Source: Arcanobacterium haemolyticum (GTDB lineage: Bacteria > Actinomycetota > Actinomycetes > Actinomycetales > Actinomycetaceae). Taken from it: DNA of 64,000 nt. Location: assembly GCA_021532125.1 (NCBI GenBank), contig JADYUX010000001.1, positions 522,056-586,055 of the forward strand, written 5' to 3'. Below the pieces are notes generated by a model. The model did no database searches and had not been told where the DNA came from. It worked only from the letters and a program-made list of their open reading frames with translations. Shown here piece after piece: positions 37,760 through 46,193 of the stretch (its first letter is position 1; each line of letters starts with the position of its first letter). Made by a program: the position numbers and the translations under genes.

Positions 37760-38817
37760 AGCTCGCGCACTTTCTGCCGACGAACAATCCAGATAAAGGC
37801 AGGGGCGCCGATAATTGCGGTGATAATTCCGACTTCAATTTCATAGGGCTTGGCGATGATACGTCCGAGGACGTCGCCAGCTACAAGGAGTATGGCGCCG
37901 CTGAGTGCACTGAAAGGGAGAAGCCAGCGGTGATCGGTTCCCACGATCATGCGGCACATGTGAGGAACGACGAGGCCGACGAAACCGATTGGCCCTGCTA
38001 TCGCAGTTGCGGCGCCGCAGAGGACGACAGCGCCTATCGAGGCAATCATGCGGGTTTTCGCAACATTTTCCCCAAGGCCGGTTGCCATGTCGTCACCTAG
38101 GGCGAGCGAATTCATGCCACGTGCAGTGGCGAGAACGACGACGAGGCCAACAAGGATTGCGGGAAGGAGAATACCGGTGCGAGCCCAGGTGGCACCGCCT
38201 ACTCCCCCGATCTGCCAGAAGCGGAAGGTTTCGAGGAGGTCTACTCGCGGGAGGAGGATGGCACTCGTGAGGGCTTGGCACGCTGCCGTCGTGGCTGCTC
38301 CTGCGAGGGCTAGTTTGAGTGGTGTTGCTCCGCCGCGACCGAGAGAGCCGACAGCGTAGACGAATACTGCTGTGCCGGCGGCACCGACGATCGCAACGAG
38401 AATGTAGGCTAGAGGACTCGTCATGCCTACGAGGGCAATGCCGATGACGACAGCGAGAGCTGCGCCCGATGTCACACCTAAAATTCCCGGGTCTGCAAGC
38501 GGGTTTCGAGTGACAGCTTGCATTGCGGCGCCTGCCAGAGCAAGGGCCGCCCCCACAATTATCGCGAGCGCCGTTCTCGGCAAACGGGCACTCACCGCCG
38601 CCTCGCCGACAGTTTCGGTGCGCCCTGCGAGGGCACCCCCGATGTCGGCGAGGGAGACACCGCGAGCACCCAACGCCACAGAGGAAGCGCACAGGGCAAG
38701 GAGAAGCACGACGAGGACGCCGAGCCAGAGGAGTTTGCGTGCAGTTGTGTGCCGTAGGTGTGCGCTTGCGAGGCGCGTCTCATTGACGCGCCTCGCATTG
38801 GGGACGGGAGTGCTCAC
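37756..38817 (-). CDS. Iron-siderophore ABC transporter permease (FecCD family)
   Basis: A 353-residue membrane protein with about ten helices. It shows AGAAMQAVTRNPLADPGILGV and GPIGFVGLVVPHMCRMIVG, both FecCD hallmarks. It starts at a GTG 10 bases after the binding-protein gene. A perfect hairpin lies inside codons 8-16 (38770-38794) and may limit translation or transcription into the permease genes. Confidence 0.92.
   Translation of the reverse strand: MSTPVPNARRVNETRLASAHLRHTTARKLLWLGVLVVLLLALCASSVALGARGVSLADIGGALAGRTETVGEAAVSARLPRTALAIIVGAALALAGAAMQAVTRNPLADPGILGVTSGAALAVVIGIALVGMTSPLAYILVAIVGAAGTAVFVYAVGSLGRGGATPLKLALAGAATTAACQALTSAILLPRVDLLETFRFWQIGGVGGATWARTGILLPAILVGLVVVLATARGMNSLALGDDMATGLGENVAKTRMIASIGAVVLCGAATAIAGPIGFVGLVVPHMCRMIVGTDHRWLLPFSALSGAILLVAGDVLGRIIAKPYEIEVGIITAIIGAPAFIWIVRRQKVREL
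38770..38794 (-). other. Hairpin within the 5' end of the first permease gene
   Basis: GAGGCGCGTC pairs perfectly with GACGCGCCTC (10 bp, 5-base loop) within the coding sequence, about 25-45 bases after the start codon. It could be a chance result of Arg/Ala codons (ARRVNETRLAS) or a control element. Confidence 0.55.
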
Positions 38818-38826
38818 AGGTTTGCC

Positions 38827-39846
38827 TTAGAGGGCCTCGTTGAGGACCGCGAAGTACTTGTCGATTCCCCACGGGATGTTGAGCGGTGTCGGGTTGCCCA
38901 TGTTGGCAAGCGGTGTGGCGTTTTCGAGGATTGCCACGTGGCCTTGGGCGATTGCCGGAATTTTTGAGAGGAGTGGATCGGCCTGAAGTTGTGCGAGGAG
39001 CTCGCCGTTTGTATCGCCGTAGGTGACGATGAGGGAGGCGTCGGCGAAAGCGTCGGCTTGTTCAGAGCTGATCTGGGTGTAGAAGGCGTCCGTCTTGCTG
39101 GATTCTGTGGCGACGATACTCGGCTGAGTGAGGCCTAGGCCGTAGAGGAATCCTGGGCGTGTGTCGTGGTTGGTGTAGAAGCCGATCTGGGAGAGATCGG
39201 TGGTGTCAAAGAAGGCGAAGATTGGTGCTGATTCTTTGAGCGCCGGGTAGTTGTCGAGAGTCGAGGAGATGAGTTCGTGGAGGGAATCGACGAGTGCTTC
39301 GCCTTCCGCAGCTTTCCCAATCGCTGTGGAGTTGATGCGGATCATGTCTTCGTATGAGGTTGCCCAGGGGACGTTGGGGTAGGCGACGACCGGCGCGATT
39401 TTGGAAAGCGTGTCGTACTGCTCTTGTGTGAGACCTGAGTACGAAGCGAGGATGACGTCGGGTTCTGTTGCGGCTACTGCCTCGTAGTCGATGCCGTCGG
39501 TTTCATCAAAGAGAACGGGAGTTTCCGCACCAAGTTCGTCGAGTTTTTCTTCGACCCAGGGCAGAACTCCGTCGTTGTCGTCGTCGCCCCACGTCACCTT
39601 TGCCATACCCACTGGTACGACTCCTAGTGCGAGTGGAACTTCGTGGTTTGCCCACGCCACGGTGGCGACACGTTCTGGTTTTTCGTCGATCGTCGTCGAA
39701 CCGAATGCGTGATCGATCGTGATGGGGAATGTTCCGTCAGATACTGCAGCGGATGATTCGTTTGTTGCCGCGGTGTCGTGAGCGCATGCGGCGAGTAGTA
39801 GCGTGGCTGTGGCAGCGAGGGCTGCAAGAATGCGGGGGCGGGACAC
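38827..39846 (-). CDS. Iron-siderophore ABC transporter substrate-binding lipoprotein
   Basis: A 339-residue lipoprotein. The signal ends in the lipobox LLAAC (Cys21), followed by the FepB/FecB-type fold (ITIDHAFGSTTIDEKPERVATVAW, then YEAVAATEPDVILASYSG). It binds ferric siderophore outside the membrane. First gene of the five-gene operon, with an iron box ending 33 bases before the ATG. Confidence 0.93.
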   Translation of the reverse strand: MSRPRILAALAATATLLLAACAHDTAATNESSAAVSDGTFPITIDHAFGSTTIDEKPERVATVAWANHEVPLALGVVPVGMAKVTWGDDDNDGVLPWVEEKLDELGAETPVLFDETDGIDYEAVAATEPDVILASYSGLTQEQYDTLSKIAPVVAYPNVPWATSYEDMIRINSTAIGKAAEGEALVDSLHELISSTLDNYPALKESAPIFAFFDTTDLSQIGFYTNHDTRPGFLYGLGLTQPSIVATESSKTDAFYTQISSEQADAFADASLIVTYGDTNGELLAQLQADPLLSKIPAIAQGHVAILENATPLANMGNPTPLNIPWGIDKYFAVLNEAL

Positions 39847-39878
39847 GATTGCTCCTCATACCTCGTCGATGAATTACG

Positions 39879-39897
39879 AAAGGTTAGCCTAACCTAA
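39879..39897. promoter_or_regulatory. DtxR/IdeR iron box
   Basis: AAAGGTTAG-C-CTAACCTAA is a near-perfect 19-bp palindrome that matches the actinobacterial DtxR/IdeR consensus TTAGGTTAG-C-CTAACCTAA except for the two leading bases. Its position 33 bases before the siderophore-binding-protein start fits iron-dependent repression of the whole uptake operon. Confidence 0.93.
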
Positions 39898-40129
39898 TTC
39901 GTTCACCTCTGCCAGCCCTGACATCACACCCTGTAACCATTCCTCCGCTTCGAGCCCCTCCAGGCGGCCCCGCCACCCAACCGCTCAACCGCGAACGTTC
40001 AGAGAAAACTCATCGTCGAACCCACACACCGAGCTCATACGCACGTGACTTATGTGGCCTTCTTCGCAGCCCCACCACACACAGGACGCGCAAGCACCCA
40101 CCGATAAGGCGCCCCGTGAGAACACGGCA

Positions 40130-41074
40130 CTAGGCGACGAGCATCGGCTGCTTCAGGCGAGCAAGAACAACCTTCTTCGAGGTCACAAACCCCAGCGACT
40201 CAAAAATTCCAATCGCCGCCGCGTTATACGCAGCAACAGTCACACCCAAATGCATCAAACGATCCGAGCGCACGCGATCGACGAAGGCGGACATGGCGTC
40301 CTTGAAGTACCCCTTTCCACGGTTGCCGTGGTAGATACACACGCGCCAGATCCTCGTACTCCGCCCGTCGATTTCACACCAAATACCGCCGATCACCTTG
40401 TTGCCGACAAGTATCGCCAAGACCTCATGACCCGGAGTTGAAACGCCGTCTTCCAACATTCGTTCGAGCGGAACATGCTGGCGCGTATGCGGAACAAGCG
40501 CCGGATGCTGACCAACAATTCGGTCATCTTCGTCGAGATTATCGCAACGCTCCGCGCCGCAAGACGCATCGTCCGCACCTGCGATACGCGAAACAAAATC
40601 ACCCAATTCCGACATGCGCATTCCCCGCAACTGCACCGGAGACACACGCCCAACCTTCATGCCGTCGCAGGCGGGTAGCATAGAGGTCATTTCAACCTCA
40701 ACATCGTCACAACCGAGCGCACTCAAGAAACCACGAGAATCGTCGTCGCCAAAAACATCGACAATGAGCTCATTGGCATCGACAATACCCGCCAGCGCCT
40801 CCGCCCAATCATTCGGGTCACTCACCGTGTAAGCATCCACAATCCTCACAGGAGCAGCCGTGTCAATCCACACCCACTCACTGAGGTCATCATTGACCAA
40901 AATCCGCGAATAACGAGGAACACCCACCTTAAATCGGGCAAGATTTTGGGCGACGAATTCCGCCGCTCGCTCGGGCCGCAAAGCACCCGATACGAGGCGA
41001 ATTCGTGCCATATGTTCGACAACGCGAACCGACCACTGAGCTACTTCAGCAGCCTCAATCTCCCGAATACGCAT
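40130..41074 (-). CDS. GNAT-family N-acetyltransferase
   Basis: A 314-residue protein. The C-terminal GNAT domain has the acetyl-CoA pyrophosphate-binding motif RVCIYHGNRGKGYFKDAM (R-G-x-G-type) and the YNAAAIGIFESLGF motif. The N-terminal half (about 1-150) is a second degenerate GNAT-like or unrelated domain. It acetylates an unknown amine. It starts with ATG after GTGGAG and stands between the iron and thiamine operons. Confidence 0.82.
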   Translation of the reverse strand: MRIREIEAAEVAQWSVRVVEHMARIRLVSGALRPERAAEFVAQNLARFKVGVPRYSRILVNDDLSEWVWIDTAAPVRIVDAYTVSDPNDWAEALAGIVDANELIVDVFGDDDSRGFLSALGCDDVEVEMTSMLPACDGMKVGRVSPVQLRGMRMSELGDFVSRIAGADDASCGAERCDNLDEDDRIVGQHPALVPHTRQHVPLERMLEDGVSTPGHEVLAILVGNKVIGGIWCEIDGRSTRIWRVCIYHGNRGKGYFKDAMSAFVDRVRSDRLMHLGVTVAAYNAAAIGIFESLGFVTSKKVVLARLKQPMLVA

Positions 41075-41106
41075 AACTCCACTTTATGGGACTAAAGTCG
41101 TATGTT

Positions 41107-41976
41107 CTACTCCACTGCCCGCCGAAGCGAGCTCACACGCCCCAGCGGAATCGCAACATCATCTCCGACATCACCACTCACACCAGGTACCTCCACGTCC
41201 TTACTCTCGATACGGACGCGAACACCAGCGCGTAACTTCCCCACAATAGTACCGTGAACAACTGACGTAACCTTAAGAAAGTCCCGAACTAGTGGCCCTG
41301 GATGGGCAAAAAGCTCAGCAGGAGTCCCAGACTGTGCAATTTTTCCCTCAGCCACAATCGCAATCTCATCAGCCACAGTAAAAGCCTCGTCATGATCGTG
41401 CGTCACATATACAGCCGCTGTGCCCGCCCTCGACAAAATCTCCCGAAGCTCCTGAGACAACTCCTCCCGCAACGACCGATCAAGCGCCGACAACGGCTCA
41501 TCAAGAAGCAAAATGCGCGGCTTCGGCGCAAGAGAACGAGCGAGCGCACACCGCTGCGCCTGACCACCCGATAACGTTGTCACCGCCCGATCAGCGAAAC
41601 CTTCCAAACCGACAAGATGCAAAAGTCGCTCAACTTCCTCCTTCACCTCGCTGCGCGACATTCGCTTCTCAATTCCGTAAGCCACATTCCGACCCACGCT
41701 CCGGTGCGGGAAAAGCTGCGGGCTCTGAAAAACCATCCCCACGCCACGTTCATGAACAGGCAAATCACGCACAGAACGCCCATCAATGACTATCTGCCCA
41801 CCAACGTTCGCCTCAAGGCCAGCGATCCCCCGCAACACAGACGACTTGCCCGAGCCTGATGCTCCAAGCAAAGCCAACACGCTCCCATCTGGGACCACAC
41901 AATCAACCCCACGCACAGCCTGGAAACCATCCGGGTACGTGACAGTCAAATCCCGCACGTCAAGAGCAACAGTCAT
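41107..41976 (-). CDS. thiQ: Thiamine ABC transporter ATP-binding protein (ThiQ-like)
   Basis: A 289-residue ATPase. Walker A GASGSGKS, Q-loop MVFQSPQLFPH, signature LSGGQAQRCALA and Walker B ILLLDEPLSALD are intact. A C-terminal TOBE-like extension (about 220-289) follows. It energises import through the fused permease encoded directly upstream. Start ATG 41976 has GAGGTGG upstream; another ATG at 41997 would overlap the permease stop. The thiamine role rests on the riboswitch and binding protein. Confidence 0.88.
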   Translation of the reverse strand: MTVALDVRDLTVTYPDGFQAVRGVDCVVPDGSVLALLGASGSGKSSVLRGIAGLEANVGGQIVIDGRSVRDLPVHERGVGMVFQSPQLFPHRSVGRNVAYGIEKRMSRSEVKEEVERLLHLVGLEGFADRAVTTLSGGQAQRCALARSLAPKPRILLLDEPLSALDRSLREELSQELREILSRAGTAAVYVTHDHDEAFTVADEIAIVAEGKIAQSGTPAELFAHPGPLVRDFLKVTSVVHGTIVGKLRAGVRVRIESKDVEVPGVSGDVGDDVAIPLGRVSSLRRAVE

Positions 41977-41989
41977 CGCAGACACCACC

Positions 41990-43615
41990 TCACACATCAC
42001 GCCTACCGCGCCATGATTCACACACAGCCATAACTCCGGCGGTGAGCACAGCAAGAACAACAGCACCCGCCATCGCCATCCCGTAATTTCCGGCACCGGG
42101 GCGAGAGAGCAAACGCACGATCAACACCGGCAACGTCACATAATCAGGAGAAGACAAGAAGCTCGTCGCCCCGAATTCTCCAAGAGACATCGCGAAAGCA
42201 AAACCGACAGCAAGCCCTAAACCACGGAGCACATACGGGCCGTCAATAGTGGCGACCACACGCGCCGGACCAGCACCCAACGTGGCTGCCGCCTCACGCA
42301 TACGCGGATCGATAGCACGCAGCACAGGAACCAACGAACGCACCACCAACGGAAGGGCAACAACCGCCTGAGCAACAGGAACGAGGAGCCCCCTATCGTC
42401 AACAAAGCCACCCTTCAGCGCCAAAAAGAACCCAAAACCCACTGTCACGGACGACACTCCCAGCGGCAACATCACCGCCGAATCCAAGAGCCTCTGGGCA
42501 CGAGCCGCCCAACCCCGCGTCCGCCGCGACAGCACATAGGCAAGCGGCACCCCAATAAGCACAGCAATCCACGTCGCATCAAGAGCTATACGAACAGAAT
42601 GATCAATAGCCTCAAGAACGGTCGTCCCCCCAGCGAAACCTTTGCCCGGAGTAGAAAGCGCACGATAATTCTCGAAGCTCCACCCGCCTTGCCAGCGAAG
42701 AGACCTCACGATAAGCGACGCAAGCGGCGCCACAATAACCGCAACCATAAAAACAACAGTGGCCACAAGGGCAGGAACATCACCCCTCACAAGCCGGTGC
42801 CCACCACCCACAAGAGCGAGCGACACGTCGCCACGCTTCTGCGCCACATGAGAAACAACGAGCGTCACGCCCACCAACACAAACTGAAGGACAGAGAGAA
42901 CGGCAGCCGTCCGAAGATCAAGATACGTCGTCGTCTGAACCCACATCTCGGTTTCAAGAGTGCCGTAACCAGGGCGCCCCAACGTCTGCACGATGCCGTA
43001 CGCAGTGGAACAAAAAAGAAACACCACACTCGCCGCACCAGCAATAGTCGGACCCAAAGCAGGCAGCGTCACTGTGGCGAAGGCGCGCGGCGCACTCGCA
43101 CCCAGCGTGCGCGCAGCATCCGTCGCACGAGGATCCAAGCTCGCCCACATCGCACCCACGGTTCGCACAACAACTGAGAAATTAAAGAACACCATCGCAA
43201 GCACAACGGCACTCGTCGTCCCATCTAAACCGAGGAACTCATACGCCCCACCTTTGCCGAGCAAGGCACGAAACGCCACACCCACAACAACCGTAGGAAG
43301 CACGAAAGGAACCGACGCCAACGCCCGAAGCACACCCCGACCAGGGAAACGGCACACGTACAGCACGTAAGCGCCCGGAACGCCACACAGAACAGAAAGA
43401 GCCGTGCCCGCGAACGCCATCCACACCGTCTGCCACACGATCAACCACGTGCGGCGCTCGCCAAGAACGTCAACAAAACCCGTGAGGTCGAGGCCACCGG
43501 AACCGTCTGTAAAACCGCGTAAGAGCATCGTCACCACAGGCCATGCAAAAAACACGGCGAGAAACGCCAGCGGGACAAGCGCACACAGCACCCCCACCGC
43601 TTTCGATAGCTTCAC
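41990..43615 (-). CDS. thiP: Thiamine ABC transporter permease, two fused halves (ThiP-like)
   Basis: A 541-residue membrane protein with about 12 helices and two tandem binding-protein-dependent permease domains, each with an EAA-type loop (ATDAARTLGASAPRAFATVTLPALGPT and MREAAATLGAGPARVVATIDGPY, both partial copies of the consensus). This fused architecture is typical of ThiP and FbpB. GTG start with GAGGAGAG upstream. Separated from the binding-protein gene by a strong hairpin. Confidence 0.9.
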   Translation of the reverse strand: MKLSKAVGVLCALVPLAFLAVFFAWPVVTMLLRGFTDGSGGLDLTGFVDVLGERRTWLIVWQTVWMAFAGTALSVLCGVPGAYVLYVCRFPGRGVLRALASVPFVLPTVVVGVAFRALLGKGGAYEFLGLDGTTSAVVLAMVFFNFSVVVRTVGAMWASLDPRATDAARTLGASAPRAFATVTLPALGPTIAGAASVVFLFCSTAYGIVQTLGRPGYGTLETEMWVQTTTYLDLRTAAVLSVLQFVLVGVTLVVSHVAQKRGDVSLALVGGGHRLVRGDVPALVATVVFMVAVIVAPLASLIVRSLRWQGGWSFENYRALSTPGKGFAGGTTVLEAIDHSVRIALDATWIAVLIGVPLAYVLSRRTRGWAARAQRLLDSAVMLPLGVSSVTVGFGFFLALKGGFVDDRGLLVPVAQAVVALPLVVRSLVPVLRAIDPRMREAAATLGAGPARVVATIDGPYVLRGLGLAVGFAFAMSLGEFGATSFLSSPDYVTLPVLIVRLLSRPGAGNYGMAMAGAVVLAVLTAGVMAVCESWRGRRDV

Positions 43616-43638
43616 CGATTCTCTCCTCGGAGCCGGGC

Positions 43639-43677
43639 GCGGGCGCGTGGGGTATCATCCCCACCCCACGCGCCCGC
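43639..43677 (-). other. Intercistronic hairpin between thiB and thiP
   Basis: GCGGGCGCGTGGGGT and ACCCCACGCGCCCGC form a perfect, very GC-rich 15-bp stem with a 9-base loop in the 67-base gap, with no T tract. It probably stabilises the thiB end or reduces thiPQ transcription. Confidence 0.75.
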
Positions 43678-43682
43678 GTGCG

Positions 43683-44717
43683 TCACTTTTCGGCGATCGT
43701 CGTCCACGAGGCAATCCAGCCCTCGCGCTTGTCAGCGGCATCGCGAGGAGCAACATTGAGAGTTGAATCCGGCTGTGTCGCGTACCGTGCCCAAGCTTCC
43801 GGGAGCTCAATCGACGTGTTGATCGGGTACATATACATCGATTCAGGGAGGGCCTTCTGTACGTCGTCAGAAAGCATGAAGTCGACGAAGGCTTTGCCGC
43901 CATCTGAATTCGCAGCGCCCGCAAGCACACCGGCATATTCCACCTGGCGGGTGCACGACGCCGTCATGATTCCCGTGGCGCCCTCAGTTTCTGCAGGCGA
44001 CGTAGCGTAGGAGACGACGAGGGGGTATGCGCCATTGCCTTCCGATCCAGAGAAATCAGAATAGTAGGCATCCGACCACGAGCCGGCCACCTTCGCACCG
44101 TTGGCAAGGAGCTTCTGCCAGTAGGCTTCGTAGCCATCTTCACCTTGGTCTGCGATCGTCGCGACGAGGAATGCGAGGCCCGGTGACGAGCTTGCGGGGT
44201 TCTCGACGACGAGACGCGACGCGTACTCAGGTTCCGCAAGCTGATCGAGGCTGGTCGGCTCGGCTACGCCGTTTTCTTGGAACCAGCCGTGATCGATATT
44301 GACGCAGACGTCGCCCTGGTCGATGGGGTTGAGTGAGTCCTCAAGGACATCCCCGCGAGCAGATTCCGGAAGCGCCTGCGACACGTACGTGGCGAAAATT
44401 CCACCGTCGAGAGCTTGGTATGCCGTGTAGCTATCGATCCCGTACGCGGCATCAATTCCCGCTTTATCTTTGGCGAGAAGAAGGTAGTTCGTGACACCGG
44501 CATCGCCCGCCGAGGTCGTCGTGAGCTTGTAGCCAGTTTCTTCCTCGAAGCGTTCGATGAGTTCTTTGGGAAGGTCGAAGCTGTCATGGACAAGCACGTT
44601 GACGCTTCCCTGCGTTCCGGCCGTGCTCTCGGCTTTCTGGCCAGAAGATGAACATGCGCTCATGGCGAGAGCAAGGACGCCCGCAAGTGCGAGACTTCCA
44701 ACTTTTGCGTGATTCAT
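43683..44717 (-). CDS. thiB: Thiamine-binding ABC transporter lipoprotein (ThiB/TbpA-like)
   Basis: A 344-residue lipoprotein. The lipobox AMSAC places the lipidated Cys near residue 22. The mature protein opens VNVLVHDSFDLPKELIERFEEETGY, typical of TbpA, and later has INIDHGWFQE-like VNIDHGWFQENG and ENPASSSPGLAFL. It binds thiamine outside the membrane. ATG 44717 has GGAGG 5 bases upstream, in a possible hairpin that masks the site. The TPP riboswitch in the leader strongly supports the thiamine role. Confidence 0.93.
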   Translation of the reverse strand: MNHAKVGSLALAGVLALAMSACSSSGQKAESTAGTQGSVNVLVHDSFDLPKELIERFEEETGYKLTTTSAGDAGVTNYLLLAKDKAGIDAAYGIDSYTAYQALDGGIFATYVSQALPESARGDVLEDSLNPIDQGDVCVNIDHGWFQENGVAEPTSLDQLAEPEYASRLVVENPASSSPGLAFLVATIADQGEDGYEAYWQKLLANGAKVAGSWSDAYYSDFSGSEGNGAYPLVVSYATSPAETEGATGIMTASCTRQVEYAGVLAGAANSDGGKAFVDFMLSDDVQKALPESMYMYPINTSIELPEAWARYATQPDSTLNVAPRDAADKREGWIASWTTIAEK

Positions 44718-44721
44718 TGTT

Positions 44722-44740
44722 CCTCCATACATCGTGGAGG
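44722..44740 (-). promoter_or_regulatory. Shine-Dalgarno-masking hairpin for thiB
   Basis: On the minus strand CCTCCA, then a 7-base loop, then TGGAGG: the second arm is the thiB Shine-Dalgarno. Pairing of the arms would block ribosome loading. It sits between the riboswitch and the start codon, so it is a plausible expression platform. Confidence 0.65.
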
Positions 44741-44770
44741 GCACACCGGCGTTCCGGCATGGAGAGAACT

Positions 44771-44853
44771 CGACTCCCTTCGCCGGTATAACCCGGATCA
44801 GGTTCGAGGGTCTGCGATTCGCACTCTCAGCGCCTCACGGCGCTCCCCTGTCG
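44771..44853 (-). promoter_or_regulatory. TPP riboswitch (THI element)
   Basis: On the minus strand the conserved parts appear in order: CGAC of P1, GGGGAGCGCC, GCTGAGAG, GACCCTCGAACCTGATC, CGGGTTATACCGGCGAAGGGA in two parts, and GTCG closing P1. The CTGAGA and ACCTGATC cores that bind thiamine pyrophosphate are exact. It controls the thiBPQ operon, off when TPP is plentiful. Confidence 0.95.
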
Positions 44854-44891
44854 TGTTTACCTATTCTACGCACGTGTATGCGCGCACAACG

Positions 44892-44922
44892 ATGTGGCCA
44901 GTGCGCTTTGCACCGGCCACAT
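44892..44922 (-). terminator. Terminator of the DUF4235/mrp transcription unit
   Basis: ATGTGGCC pairs with GGCCACAT, and an inner GTGC / GCAC pair extends the stem around a 5-base loop with one A-C mismatch. It lies 12 bases past the DUF4235 stop codon. Confidence 0.65.
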
Positions 44923-44933
44923 GCTACAGATTG

Positions 44934-45248
44934 CTACTTGCGAGAATCCTGCGATACTTGCTGAGCTTTTTCGTGTGCCTCAGTCAGATCGTTTGCCATG
45001 TCGGCAATAACTTTATCCATGCCGTACCACTTGGCTGTTTTCCGCATGACGAGCTGGTTGACCACAGCACCTACGGATGCGGAGACGACGGCGAAGACGA
45101 TGGCATCGCGCATTGGCTCAGTGACGTCTTCCGCGTTCGGGCTGTCGCGCTTGAACGTGAGTTTCCACGCCACGTCGACGAGCTTGTTGGCAATAATTCC
45201 CGATACGATACCAGCGCCGGCGCTGACAATCTTCCACCCGATATCCAT
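44934..45248 (-). CDS. DUF4235 family membrane protein
   Basis: A 104-residue protein with two possible membrane helices (about 4-24 and 50-68) and a charged C-terminal amphipathic helix (DMANDLTEAHEKAQQ). The MDIGWKIVSAGAGIVSGIIANKLVDVAWK opening matches my recollection of DUF4235. GAAGGAG precedes the ATG at 45248. It follows mrpG by 25 bases and may be co-transcribed with the antiporter operon. Role unknown. Confidence 0.75.
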   Translation of the reverse strand: MDIGWKIVSAGAGIVSGIIANKLVDVAWKLTFKRDSPNAEDVTEPMRDAIVFAVVSASVGAVVNQLVMRKTAKWYGMDKVIADMANDLTEAHEKAQQVSQDSRK

Positions 45249-45273
45249 GCTTACTCCTTCACGCGGTGTGCTC

Positions 45274-45633
45274 TTAATTATTACCCTGGCTGGGCGAAGC
45301 GTGCAGATCTTCACCCAGTTCATCGACGACAAGCTTTGACGGATCAACGAGCTCCGTGCGATACGCGGCTCGTGAGAGCATGTGTGCGCTGATCGGCGAT
45401 GTAATAAGCATAAAGGCTATGACGAGAAGCATCGTCCATGTCATCGATGCTTCTCGCACGAGTAGCGCCGTGCCTGCCAGATTGAGGATGAGTGAGAGGA
45501 CTTGCGGTTTGGTGGCGACGTGCTGACGCGAGATGACGTCCGGGTATCGTGCGATCCCTACGGAGGCGACGAGGATGAGCAAGCATCCGGAGAAGAGAAG
45601 AATTCCGCCGATAACATCAAGTGCGAGTGTCAT
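45274..45633 (-). CDS. mnhG: Na+/H+ antiporter subunit MrpG/MnhG
   Basis: A 119-residue protein with three membrane helices. The DVIGGILLFSGCLLILVASVGIARYPD opening and the RQHVATKPQ segment are typical of MnhG/PhaG. It is a small subunit of the multi-subunit cation/proton antiporter in the cytoplasmic membrane. Start overlaps the mrpF stop (ATGA). Confidence 0.92.
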   Translation of the reverse strand: MTLALDVIGGILLFSGCLLILVASVGIARYPDVISRQHVATKPQVLSLILNLAGTALLVREASMTWTMLLVIAFMLITSPISAHMLSRAAYRTELVDPSKLVVDELGEDLHASPSQGNN

Positions 45634-46193
45634 CGTTGAGCCTCCTGTGTACCGGTCTGGTGGCCGGAGCGTGACTCGTCGTTGCCGGAACGACGAGGTT
45701 CCTCATTCGGTGCGTCCTCACCCGGTATGGCACTGGGTGGCGTCGTGACCGGCACGTTCTCGCCGCTGTATGCGGGGATGCCGGGTTCGTACCACAGCGC
45801 ACTGTTGGGGGATTCGCTGGGAGTCTCGGCCGCATCAACATCGTGGACGACGACTTCCTCGCTCTCTTCCTCGGCAGCTTCTTCCGCCTCGCGGGCGGCG
45901 CGTTCTTCTTCGAGGGTGAGGATTCGACGATTGCCGGGATCTTCCCGCTTGGCAGCACGCGCGATCGCGACCGATCCGAGGAATCCAATAACGGAAACGA
46001 CGACGAACACGGCGAGCAGGTCCGATCGTCGCGTGAGAGCGGCGAGGAGCGCGAGCGCACCCAGCAGGATCGACGTCATGACGTCGACAGACACGACCCT
46101 GTCGATTGTGGAAGGGCCTTTTTCGATCCGATACAGCACAAGGAGCGCTGACACTGCAAGCATGACACCGCAGATTGCGACAAGCCAGATCAT
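45630..46193 (-). CDS. mnhF: Na+/H+ antiporter subunit MrpF/MnhF with extended C-terminal tail
   Basis: A 187-residue protein. The first 80 residues are the normal three-helix MrpF core (LYRIEKGPSTIDRVVSVDV is the family signature). Residues 83-187 form an unusual tail: a Glu/Ala helix (EEERAAREAEEAAEEESEE) and then a Pro/Ser/Glu-rich region with NSALW at 130-134. MrpF usually ends near residue 90-100. The tail is in frame and free of stops, so it is probably real. Confidence 0.9.
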   Translation of the reverse strand: MIWLVAICGVMLAVSALLVLYRIEKGPSTIDRVVSVDVMTSILLGALALLAALTRRSDLLAVFVVVSVIGFLGSVAIARAAKREDPGNRRILTLEEERAAREAEEAAEEESEEVVVHDVDAAETPSESPNSALWYEPGIPAYSGENVPVTTPPSAIPGEDAPNEEPRRSGNDESRSGHQTGTQEAQR

